The translations under genes and the position numbers were made by a program. Of a stretch of DNA of 64,000 nucleotides, positions 9,388 through 16,261 are shown piece by piece. Every line of letters starts with the position of its first letter. The stretch's first letter is position 1. This stretch comes from Actinomadura madurae. GTDB taxonomy: Bacteria > Actinomycetota > Actinomycetes > Streptosporangiales > Streptosporangiaceae. The notes below the pieces were generated by a model. The model was not told where the DNA came from, searched no databases, and saw only the letters and a list, made by a program, of their open reading frames with translations. The stretch lies in the NCBI RefSeq assembly GCF_900115095.1, contig NZ_FOVH01000007.1, positions 62,001-126,000 of the forward strand, in the 5' to 3' direction.

Positions 9388-9426
9388 TAGTTGGTGTCAC
9401 AAATCAAATTAGTTGGCGCCACAAAC
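9388..9426. promoter_or_regulatory. Tandem MarR operator candidates
   Basis: Two copies of a 17-base element start 22 bases apart: TAGTTGGTGTCACAAAT (9388-9404) and TAGTTGGCGCCACAAAC (9410-9426), 14 of 17 positions identical. The core TGGCGCCA is itself palindromic. Spacing of about two helix turns, AT-rich flanks and position just before the MarR start at 9449 fit autoregulation and control of the divergent oxidoreductase stump. Confidence 0.65.
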
Positions 9427-9448
9427 TACGTCAAATAGGCTGAATCTC

Positions 9449-9904
9449 ATGTCCTCTCAGCCCTCGTCCGGGACCGATGGGTCCACAGCGGAGTCAGCCG
9501 GGCCCAACCTCGTCGACGGGCTCGCGCAGCTGTCATTCCACATCCAGAAGCTGCTGGCCGACGTCGGCGCCCCGCTGGATCTGTCGGTCACTCAGCTTCG
9601 GCTGCTGGGCATCCTGCGAGATCGGGACCCCGAAATGCTCCACCTCGCCATCCGCCTGGGCTTGGACAAGTCCAGCGTGACCGGCCTGGTCAGCCGGGCT
9701 GAGAAGCGTGGCCTCGTCCAGCGGATGGCGTCCCCCCGGGACCGCCGCGCTGTCATCGTCACCCTCACTCCCGAAGGCCGCAGGGTCACCCACGAAGCCG
9801 AAGCCCAGGTCAATGACCGCATCAACGCGCTGCTGTCACACCTGTCCCCGGCCGAGCAGGGGCAGCTGACCGTGCTGGTCGCCCAAATCCTGCACGGATG
9901 CTGA
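9449..9904 (+). CDS. MarR-family transcriptional regulator
   Basis: Regulator of 151 residues from ATG 9449; a longer frame reaches 9413 but would overlap the operator repeats. The winged helix-turn-helix is clear: LSVTQLRLLGILRD, then LAIRLGLDKSSVTGLVSRAE (recognition helix) and the wing LVQRMASPRDRRAVIVTLT, where D-R-R is the conserved wing motif. The C-terminal helices (about residues 115-150) form the dimer domain. It is divergent from a truncated oxidoreductase and 0.5 kb from the MMPL exporter, the most plausible surviving targets. No ligand can be inferred. Confidence 0.88.
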   Translation: MSSQPSSGTDGSTAESAGPNLVDGLAQLSFHIQKLLADVGAPLDLSVTQLRLLGILRDRDPEMLHLAIRLGLDKSSVTGLVSRAEKRGLVQRMASPRDRRAVIVTLTPEGRRVTHEAEAQVNDRINALLSHLSPAEQGQLTVLVAQILHGC

Positions 9905-9998
9905 CGCACTGACGCAGTCCGGGATCCCGATCTTCGAAAGACCGCACAGACGCGTCCGCGTAGCCGTCCGCCCTCTGATTCCCTGGTGCTCTGCGCCG

Positions 9999-10016
9999 CC
10001 GCCTAGGTACAGGCGG
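9999..10016. terminator. Weak hairpin between convergent genes
   Basis: CCGCCT (9999-10004) pairs with AGGCGG (10011-10016) around a six-base loop, between the MarR gene and the oppositely oriented CoA lyase gene. The stem is short, so terminator function is tentative. Confidence 0.35.
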
Positions 10017-10104
10017 GGTCGTGGGGGTCGGCGGGTACCGCGTGGCCGGGGGGCTGGGATGGTGAGCAGGTCAGGCGATGGCGCGGGGGCTGGCGGTGGG
10101 CGCT

Positions 10105-10995
10105 TTATGGATTTCGAGTGCGGCGGATTAGGTGGGCGTGGGCGAGCCAGTCGCGGGCCTTGTCCGCGTGGGCCAGGTCGACGTGGCCGCCGCGGAAGCG
10201 GACCGCGCCGTGGCCGGCCGCGGCGGCCGCCTCCACGGCCGCGACCAGTTGCTCGTGGTAGGCGACCTCTTCGTCGCTGGGCGTGAAGACCTCGTTGACG
10301 ACCGGGACGTGGGATGGATGTATGACGATCTGCCCGCGGAAGCCGAGTTGGAGCCCGTGGTCGGCGAACGCTCGCAGCCCGTCCAGGTCGGAGAGGTCCT
10401 CCCAGAGCGCGGTCAACGGGTGCAGGTCGTGCTGCCTGCAGGCCAGCAGGATGCGGCTGCGCAGATACAGCGTCTCGGTGCCTTCGGCGGACCAGCGGAA
10501 GCCGACGGCGCGTGCGATGTCCGCATGCCGGGACGTGGGGCCGATCATCGCTCCCACCCGCGGTGACGTGCCGGCGATCTCCGCGCAGTTGGCGATGGCC
10601 TCCACCGTCTCGACCGGGACGATCATCTCCAGCCCGGAGGCGCGGTTGCGCGACTCGAACCAGTCGATGAGCGTCTCCCAGCGCAGCACGTCGACCGCGT
10701 CCCGGATCTTGGGGGTGAACAGGCCGGTCAGTTCTGGACAGACCACTTCTTCCAGGTCCCCGCCGGCCAGGCCCGTGTCCAGCGGGTTCGGCCGGACGAA
10801 CAGGCCCGTGAACGGGGATTCGGCCCGCAGTTCGGCGAGGGTCGTCCGGACGGTCGCGCGGCTCTGCGTCTTGAGCCCGTCCGGCACCGAGTCCTCCAGG
10901 TCGAGGACGACGGCGTCGGCGCCGGAGGCGAGCGCCTTGCGCGCCCATCCGGGCTTGTGGCCGGGGACGAAGAGGACCGAGCGGTAGGGATGCAT
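10105..10995 (-). CDS. HpcH/HpaI aldolase family, CitE-like CoA-ester lyase
   Basis: Protein of 296 residues with the CitE/malyl-CoA lyase signature: RSVLFVPGHKPGWARKAL at the N-terminus, the Mg2+ site region AVVLDLEDSVPD, the CoA-side VRPNPLDTGL, the second metal region LEMIVPVETVEAIANC and GAMIGPTSRHAD, and the C-terminal GFRGQIVIHPSHVPVVNEVF that is almost diagnostic. Such enzymes cleave or form 3-hydroxy-acyl-CoA C-C bonds (citryl-, malyl-, citramalyl- and related CoA esters). It is the last gene of the operon led by the MenB-like hydratase and the acyl-CoA synthetase, nine bases after the synthetase stop, and could perform a late retro-Claisen or aldol step. The exact substrate is unknown. 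Confidence 0.85.
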   Translation of the reverse strand: MHPYRSVLFVPGHKPGWARKALASGADAVVLDLEDSVPDGLKTQSRATVRTTLAELRAESPFTGLFVRPNPLDTGLAGGDLEEVVCPELTGLFTPKIRDAVDVLRWETLIDWFESRNRASGLEMIVPVETVEAIANCAEIAGTSPRVGAMIGPTSRHADIARAVGFRWSAEGTETLYLRSRILLACRQHDLHPLTALWEDLSDLDGLRAFADHGLQLGFRGQIVIHPSHVPVVNEVFTPSDEEVAYHEQLVAAVEAAAAAGHGAVRFRGGHVDLAHADKARDWLAHAHLIRRTRNP

Positions 10996-11004
10996 GGGAA
11001 CCTC

Positions 11005-12636
11005 TCAGCGGCGGTCGTGGGTGTCCGGTGTGACGCCCACCGCCCGGAGCCTCGCCTTCTGCACCCGCTGGGACGGTGTCTTGGGCAGGGAGTCGGCGAA
11101 GCGCAGGTAGCGGGGGACGGCGAAGGCGGGGATCCGGTTCTCGCACCACTCCCACACGCTGCCGGGCGTGGTCTCCTCACGGGTGACCAGGTGGGCCATG
11201 ACCTCGTCCTCGCCCGCCTCGGTGTCGGCGGGGACGGCGACGACGGCGCATTCGACCACGGCGGGGTGGCTGAGCAGGGCGGTCTCGACCTCGTAGGAGC
11301 TGATGTTCTCGCCGCGCCTGCGCAGGGCGTCCTTGTAGCGGTCGACGAAGTAGAACCAGCCGTCCTCGTCCCGGCGCAACGCGTCGCCGGTGTGGAACCA
11401 CAGGTTGCGCCATGCCTCGACGGTCCGCTCCGGCATGTTGAAGTACCCGTTGCTGGAGATGAACGGGGCCTTCGGCCGGACGACCAGCTCCCCGACCGTG
11501 CCGGCCGGGACCTCCTCGTCGGTCTCGGGGTCCACCAGCGCCACGTCGAACCACTCGTCGGCGGCGAGGCCCGCGGCTCCCGCGGGCCGCTCTTCCCCGT
11601 ACGGGGAAAGGATCGGCGCGGAGGTCTCGGTCAGCCCGAACACCTCGACGAACGCCTCGATGCCGAACCGTGCCTTCATCGGTTCGAGGATCGAGGACGC
11701 GGTGGGCGCGGCGAACACGCACCGCAGGCGGTTGTCGGCGTCGTCCGGGCGCCGCTCCTGCTTCCAGACGAAGTCCATCATGACGCCGATGAAGTTGGTG
11801 ACCGTCACGCGGCTCTCCCGGATCTGGTCGATCCATCGGCTGGCGCTGAAACGGCTGCGCAGCACGAACCGGGCGCCCGCCACCAGGGCCGGGTAGGCCG
11901 CCATGAACTGGGCGTTCCCATGGAACAGCGGTGTGACGGCCATCCAGGCGTCCCCGGCCGTCAGCCGGGTGAGGCACACGCATTCCTGTGCGAAGAAGTA
12001 CATCTGCGCGTGCGGCATCGCCACGCCCTTGGACGGCCCGGTCGTCCCCGAGGTGAAGAACACCGACGCCGGATCCTGCGGCCGGACGTCCGGCAGCTCC
12101 GCCTCGCCGCCCGCCAGCAGCTCGTCCCACGGCGCCGCGTCCCAGCCCGCGGCGCGGAGCGTCGCGATGGCCTCTGCCTGCCGCCCGGTGTCGATCACCC
12201 AGAACCTGCGGATGCCTGCGGCGGCTCCGGCGACGGCGACGAAACGCTCGGCGTACACGTCGTCGATGACGGCCGCCGTCGCCTCGACCGTGCGCACCTG
12301 GTGGGCCAGGAAGTCGCGTTCGTAGGCGGTGTTGATCGGCACCTCGGCCAGGCCCGCGACGGCCGTGCCGAGCCAGGTCCGGACGAACCGCGAGGAGTTC
12401 GCCGCGACGATCACGACCCGGTCGCCCGGACGGGCGCCCGCCGCGAGCATGGCGGCGCCGACGGCCTCGGCCTCCGCCAGCATCCGCGCGTAGGTCCAGG
12501 TCTCGCCCTCCTCGGGTGCGTCCAGCCAGACGGCGTCCGGGCGCCGCGCGGCGTGGTGCCGCAGGACGGCCGGCAGCGCCCAGTCCCCGCGGTCCTCGAA
12601 CACCGGACGCAGGTCGCGGTAGTAGCGGAAGCTCAC
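11005..12636 (-). CDS. Acyl-CoA synthetase (AMP-forming)
   Basis: Adenylate-forming ligase of 543 residues. It starts at GTG 12636, overlapping the hydratase stop as GTGA. Motifs in order: P-loop FFTSGTTGPSKGVAMPH, the acyl-pocket region TPLFHGNAQF, VFGLTETSAP (A5), the hinge Asp-Arg in YFVDRYKDALRRRGENISS (A7-A8) and the catalytic Lys region PKTPSQRVQKARL (A10). The family converts a carboxylic acid, ATP and CoA to the thioester. Similar enzymes (CaiC/FadD17-like) act on carnitine-like, bile-acid or terpenoid acids, so a cyclic or branched acid made by the upstream oxygenases is a reasonable substrate. A longer in-frame extension to 12957 lies inside the hydratase gene and is rejected. Confidence 0.9.
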   Translation of the reverse strand: MSFRYYRDLRPVFEDRGDWALPAVLRHHAARRPDAVWLDAPEEGETWTYARMLAEAEAVGAAMLAAGARPGDRVVIVAANSSRFVRTWLGTAVAGLAEVPINTAYERDFLAHQVRTVEATAAVIDDVYAERFVAVAGAAAGIRRFWVIDTGRQAEAIATLRAAGWDAAPWDELLAGGEAELPDVRPQDPASVFFTSGTTGPSKGVAMPHAQMYFFAQECVCLTRLTAGDAWMAVTPLFHGNAQFMAAYPALVAGARFVLRSRFSASRWIDQIRESRVTVTNFIGVMMDFVWKQERRPDDADNRLRCVFAAPTASSILEPMKARFGIEAFVEVFGLTETSAPILSPYGEERPAGAAGLAADEWFDVALVDPETDEEVPAGTVGELVVRPKAPFISSNGYFNMPERTVEAWRNLWFHTGDALRRDEDGWFYFVDRYKDALRRRGENISSYEVETALLSHPAVVECAVVAVPADTEAGEDEVMAHLVTREETTPGSVWEWCENRIPAFAVPRYLRFADSLPKTPSQRVQKARLRAVGVTPDTHDRR

Positions 12637-13430
12637 TGCTCGGCCCCTTCGTGCGGCGCGGAGGCGCCGCGGCCTCCGCGGAATCGCGGTGCGCGCTTCT
12701 CCAGGAACGCCCGCGCGCCCTCGCGCATGTCCTCGCTCCCGATGGCCTGCAGGAGCATGCCGAGGCCGGAGCTCATGTTGTCGCCGGACTGATGCCACCA
12801 CTGGTTGGAGCTGATCTTGGCGATCTCCAGGTAGCGGGGGCTCAGCCGGTGGATGTCGGCGAGCCAGCGGCCGACGGCCTCGTCCAGCGCACCGTCCTCC
12901 ACGACCTCGTTCACCAGGCCGAGGGCGAGCGCCTGCTCGGCCGTGTAGCGGCGGCACAGCATCGCCATCTCCTTGGCCCGCTTCTCCCCGATCTGGACGG
13001 CGAGGAGGTTGGTCGCGCCGAGCACCCCGGCCGAGCCCACCTTCGGCCCGGTCTGGCCGAACGTCGAGCGCCGCGTCGCGATCGCGAAATCGCAGGCGAC
13101 CACCAGTTCGTTGCCGCCGCCCGCCGCGGCGCCGTCGACCGCCGCGATCACCGGGCGCGGGCAGGACCGGATCGCGTTCACGAGGCGGAGCGACGCGGTG
13201 AACAGGGCTCGCAGCTCCGCCGGATCGGCGTCGCCGAGACGGTCGAGCGCCCCGCCGGCGCAGAAGGAGCCGCCGGACCCGGTCAGCACGACGGCGTCGG
13301 CCTCGGCGGCGTCCTCCACGGCCGCGGTCATCGTCCGGGCCATGCCGAGGTCGTAGGCGTTGCGCCGGTCCGGCCGGTCGATCCGGATCCAGACGACCGG
13401 TCCACGGCGTTCCACGTCAACGGCCGCCAC
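12633..13430 (-). CDS. Crotonase-fold enzyme, MenB/BadI-like
   Basis: Crotonase superfamily protein of 265 residues. I chose GTG 13430, preceded by GAGGAGG at five to six bases; the frame could extend to 13505 but that would run through the operator-like element. The oxyanion hole is seen in GGSFCAGGALDRL and AAAGGGNELVVACD. At the position where classical enoyl-CoA hydratases have their second catalytic Glu it reads FGQTGPKVGSAG, the signature of MenB and BadI, which close or open rings of beta-keto acyl-CoAs. This favours hydrolytic ring cleavage over simple hydration. It leads the operon hydratase, synthetase, lyase. Confidence 0.85.
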   Translation of the reverse strand: MAAVDVERRGPVVWIRIDRPDRRNAYDLGMARTMTAAVEDAAEADAVVLTGSGGSFCAGGALDRLGDADPAELRALFTASLRLVNAIRSCPRPVIAAVDGAAAGGGNELVVACDFAIATRRSTFGQTGPKVGSAGVLGATNLLAVQIGEKRAKEMAMLCRRYTAEQALALGLVNEVVEDGALDEAVGRWLADIHRLSPRYLEIAKISSNQWWHQSGDNMSSGLGMLLQAIGSEDMREGARAFLEKRAPRFRGGRGASAPHEGAEQ

Positions 13431-13479
13431 AGGCACCTCCTCGTCCCGCCGGCGGGCGTCGACCCGCCATTGGTCGAAT

Positions 13480-13502
13480 CTATGCATTTCATAATCATAA
13501 AT
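13480..13502. promoter_or_regulatory. Shared AT-rich operator element, site A
   Basis: The 23-base block begins CTATGCATTTCATAATCA and ends with ATAAAT, 50 bases upstream of the crotonase start. It matches elements at 23413-23431 and 33574-33598. Read on the minus strand it contains TATGAT, which could be the -10 box, so operator and promoter may overlap. Confidence 0.5.
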
Positions 13503-13547
13503 CAACCCCCGTTTCGGCAGCCGGTGGCAGGTTCGCGGGCAGGCCGA

Positions 13548-13579
13548 GGCACCCTTGCCGCCGCGGCGGCAAGGGTGCC
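13548..13579. terminator. Perfect 32-bp palindrome, strong terminator
   Basis: GGCACCCTTGCCGCCG is followed directly by its exact reverse complement, giving a stem of up to 14-16 pairs. It lies 15 bases past the DUF35 stop at 13594 and separates the long operon starting with the aldehyde dehydrogenase from the crotonase operon that follows on the same strand. Confidence 0.85.
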
Positions 13580-13593
13580 ATGCGCGGCCCCGC

Positions 13594-13995
13594 CTAGCCC
13601 GAGACGCGGCCGACGGGCATCGCCTCGCCGCCCTCGGGACGGACGAAGTCCACCCGGACGGCCATGCCGGCCGCCAGCCCCCGGCCCGCCGCGTCGACCA
13701 GACGCAGGGTCAGCCACGGCCCTTCAGCCGTCTCGACGATGCCGATGACCTGGTCCGGAGCGCGGCGTCCGTCCTCGCCTCGCCGCCCCGGCCTGACCGT
13801 CCAGCTCACCAGCTCGCCCACACCGGCGGCGGGGCGCCATTCAAGGTCGCGCGCCTGCGTGACCGAACACACCAGGGCGGCCGGCTCGGACCATTCGCCG
13901 CTGCTCGGCGAGTAGCGGAGCATCAGCCGGCCCTCGGCCGCGCCGTCGAAGAACGGGGCCGAGTGCTCGTCCCGGACGATGGGGATCAACGTCAT
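13594..13995 (-). CDS. DUF35 OB-fold protein, partner of the thiolase-like protein
   Basis: Protein of 133 residues from ATG 13995. The order is a short N-terminal helix (PFFDGAAEGRLMLRYSPSSG), a rubredoxin-like ribbon region and an OB-fold (GVGELVSWTVRPGR to RLVDAAGRGLAAGMAVRVDF). In DUF35 proteins the ribbon normally has four Cys; here the first pair is replaced (YSPSSGEW) and only one Cys (LVCS) remains, so zinc binding is probably lost. DUF35 domains dock onto thiolase-fold partners; in cholesterol side-chain degradation the ChsH2 DUF35 domain activates the retro-aldolase Ltp2. The gene lies 33 bases after a thiolase-like gene, which is the expected partner. It is the last gene of its operon. 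Confidence 0.85.
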   Translation of the reverse strand: MTLIPIVRDEHSAPFFDGAAEGRLMLRYSPSSGEWSEPAALVCSVTQARDLEWRPAAGVGELVSWTVRPGRRGEDGRRAPDQVIGIVETAEGPWLTLRLVDAAGRGLAAGMAVRVDFVRPEGGEAMPVGRVSG

Positions 13996-14028
13996 CCCTG
14001 CGCCTCCTCTCCTTGCGGACTCCACGGC

Positions 14029-15201
14029 CTACGCGGACTTCGGGTGCGGGCTCAGGACGAGCGTGGAGTGGAAGTCCAGGACGCCGCCGTTGCCGCTGAC
14101 CATGATCAGGTCGTGTTTCGGGACCTGGCGTTCCCCGCCGTCCCCCCGGGCCTGGATGATCGCTTCGGACAGCGGCGTCATGCCCCACATGTAGTACGAG
14201 GACAGTTCCCCGCCGCCGGTGTTGGTGGGATGGCTTCCGCCGGGGGCGATCGCACCGCTGGCCACGAAATCGCCGCCCTCGCCCTTCGCGCAGAAGCCGT
14301 AATCCTCCAGCGTGACCAGCGTGGTGTAGGTGAAGCAGTCGTAGATCTCCCGGACGTCGATGTCCCCCACGCCGACGCCCGCCATCTTCAGTGCATCCGC
14401 CCCCGAGCGGGCGGCGCCCGTGACGAGGCCGAACTCGCTGCCGCGCCGGTTGGCGTAACCCGGGTGCGCCTGCCCCCAGCCCCACACGTGCACCGGCGGG
14501 CGGCGCAGTGCCGCGGCCCTGTCCGCGCTCGTCAGGATGACCGCTACGGCACCGTTGCTGACCAGGCAGCAGTCCAGCAACCGCAGCGGGTCGGCGATCA
14601 TTCGCGAATCCTGGTGGTCGGCCAGAGTGATCGGGTCGCGCTTCTGTGCGCGCGGGTTCATCGCCGCCCACTGGCGCGCGGCGACCGCGACGGCGCCGAA
14701 CTGCTCGCTGGTCGTGCCGAAGGCGTTCATGTGGCGGCGGGCCGCGACCGCGTACCGCTCCGGCGCCGCCTTGAGCCCCGCCGCGGCCGGCAGCGCGCCG
14801 ACACCCCGCATCGCGCGCTGCCGGCCGGCGTATGAGGCACCTGCGCTCTTCCCCTCCTTCAGTGGAGCGTCGGCATAAACGCAGGCCACGACGTCGGCCA
14901 TGCCCGACGCGATCGCCATCGAGGCGTACTGCACCATCTGCCCGGCCGAGGACCCGAAACCCTGGATGGTCGCCAGGACGCGGGTGTCGCGCATCTGCAG
15001 GGCGGACTGGAGCCGGAGGTCGATGTCGTTGCCGACGCCGGGGTTGACCAGCAGCCCGTCGATGTCCGGCAGCGCGAGGCCCGCGTCCTCGGCGGCCCCC
15101 GCGATCGCCTCGATCGCGAAGTCGGCGGGTGTGCGCCCGTAGATCCGCCCGAACTCGGTCAGGCCGAGGCCGGCGATGACCGCCGTGCGATCCGCGCTCA
15201 T
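14029..15201 (-). CDS. Thiolase-like protein lacking the nucleophilic Cys (Ltp2-type retro-aldolase candidate)
   Basis: Thiolase-fold protein of 390 residues from ATG 15201, overlapping the preceding MaoC gene stop by ATGA. It is related to SCP-x/Ltp lipid-transfer thiolases: TAVIAGLGLTEFGR at the start, SNGAVAVILTSADRA in the middle and the late GGSHPTNTGGGELSS. At the position of the active-site Cys of true thiolases it reads GFGSSAGQMVQ, so the acyl-enzyme nucleophile is missing. The loop that usually holds the catalytic His is Tyr-rich (SSYYMWG). Ltp2 aldolases of steroid side-chain degradation are likewise not thiolases and use Tyr residues to cleave a beta-hydroxyacyl-CoA. Together with the DUF35 neighbour and the MaoC pair this suggests retro-aldol cleavage. 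Confidence 0.82.
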   Translation of the reverse strand: MSADRTAVIAGLGLTEFGRIYGRTPADFAIEAIAGAAEDAGLALPDIDGLLVNPGVGNDIDLRLQSALQMRDTRVLATIQGFGSSAGQMVQYASMAIASGMADVVACVYADAPLKEGKSAGASYAGRQRAMRGVGALPAAAGLKAAPERYAVAARRHMNAFGTTSEQFGAVAVAARQWAAMNPRAQKRDPITLADHQDSRMIADPLRLLDCCLVSNGAVAVILTSADRAAALRRPPVHVWGWGQAHPGYANRRGSEFGLVTGAARSGADALKMAGVGVGDIDVREIYDCFTYTTLVTLEDYGFCAKGEGGDFVASGAIAPGGSHPTNTGGGELSSYYMWGMTPLSEAIIQARGDGGERQVPKHDLIMVSGNGGVLDFHSTLVLSPHPKSA

Positions 15202-15662
15202 CCGCCTCCCCCCTCGCGGCGCGGCAGGACGACCTCGACGACGCCCGGCCCGACCGTGACGCCGGTGGAGTTCTCGCAACGGATCGCGATCTCCACGACG
15301 CCGCGTCCGTCCTCGACCCGGGCGTCCTTGACCTCGGCGTGGACGTGCATGGTGTCGCCGACGACGTTGAACGACCGCATCCGGAAGCCGCGGATGGCCC
15401 GGATCGTCCCGGCCACGCCCATCCAGTCACGGACGCAGCGCTCCCAGGCCCCCAGCAGGAACTGGGTGTTGGCGTACATCTCAGGCGCACCGGTCTTCCG
15501 GGCGTACTCGCTGTTGTGGTGGATCGAGTTGAAGTCGCGGTTCGCGCCCGCTGCCATCACCAGCCGGTACACGGTCAGCGGGTACGCCACGCCGGGCAGC
15601 GCCTCCCCCACCGCGACGTCCTCGAACCGGCGCCCCTCCAGCGCCGGAACCGTCTCGGTCAT
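15198..15662 (-). CDS. MaoC-like (hot-dog) dehydratase subunit
   Basis: Single hot-dog protein of 154 residues from ATG 15662, overlapping the stop of the gene before and the start of the gene after by four bases each. It carries a hydratase-2-like patch, AAGANRDFNSIHHNSEYAR, with Asp and His in D-F-N-S-I-H-H as the likely catalytic pair (D-x4-H of MaoC hydratases). The core helix QFLLGAWERCVRDW and the strand TMHVHAEVKDARVED complete the fold. It is probably the catalytic half of a heteromer with the adjacent 200-residue protein, as in ChsH1-ChsH2, and hydrates the product of the acyl-CoA dehydrogenases. Confidence 0.85.
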   Translation of the reverse strand: MTETVPALEGRRFEDVAVGEALPGVAYPLTVYRLVMAAGANRDFNSIHHNSEYARKTGAPEMYANTQFLLGAWERCVRDWMGVAGTIRAIRGFRMRSFNVVGDTMHVHAEVKDARVEDGRGVVEIAIRCENSTGVTVGPGVVEVVLPRREGGGG

Positions 15663-16261
15663 GTCCCCTCCTCGCCCTCGCCGGCCGTGCCCTTGGGCAC
15701 GTAGGCATAGGTGCCGATGCGGATCCGCGCGACGACCTCGCCCGGCTCGGTCACGATCTCGCTCTCCCACGTCAGGAACGCGCCCCGGCCGACCGCCGTC
15801 TCCTTCGGCGCGCACGACACGAGCCGCCGGCCGCGGCGGCCGATGCGCTCGCCCGCCACCACCGGACGCAGGAACTCCACCTCGATGTCCGTGCCGAAGA
15901 AGCCGGTCGTCCTGGGGCCGAGCGGCATGTCCTGGTTGTTGATGGCGCTGCGCACCGGCTGGGCGTCCCGGTCGTCGCCGTCGAACAGCGTCTCCCCCGG
16001 CCGCCACATCGGCGGCAGGGTCCACGACATCAGGCCGGTGTACGGCATCGTCACGTCGTCGAACCCGGCCCGCAGCGCCACGTCCCGATCGGTGTGCAGC
16101 GGGCAGTCGAACTCCAGCGGCTCCAGGTAGCGGCGAATCGCTCCGTGCTCCACCGGGTCGGCGCCCCACGTCGTCTCTCCGTCCGAGAAGTCCTGGCCGA
16201 CGGCGTCGACCACCGGCTGCCAGTCCGCCTTCCAGCCGGTCCCGGTTGCCTCCGCGGTCAC
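15659..16261 (-). CDS. FAS1-like / MaoC N-terminal dehydratase-domain protein
   Basis: Hot-dog protein of 200 residues of the FAS1-like dehydratase type: TWGADPVEHGAIRRYLEPLE, then DDVTMPYTGLMSWTLPPMW and FGTDIEVEFLRPVVAGERI. The D-x4-H catalytic pair of the partner gene is not evident here, so this subunit probably shapes the binding site for a bulky acyl-CoA. Such N-terminal domains pair with a MaoC subunit (ChsH2-ChsH1 type). It is translationally coupled on both sides: ATGA overlap with the CoA transferase gene before and with the MaoC gene after. Confidence 0.82.
   Translation of the reverse strand: MTAEATGTGWKADWQPVVDAVGQDFSDGETTWGADPVEHGAIRRYLEPLEFDCPLHTDRDVALRAGFDDVTMPYTGLMSWTLPPMWRPGETLFDGDDRDAQPVRSAINNQDMPLGPRTTGFFGTDIEVEFLRPVVAGERIGRRGRRLVSCAPKETAVGRGAFLTWESEIVTEPGEVVARIRIGTYAYVPKGTAGEGEEGT

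Noticed and set aside
14029..15201. True 3-ketoacyl-CoA thiolase
   Set aside because: The nucleophilic Cys position reads Ser-Ser in GFGSSAG, so it is described as thiolase-like instead.
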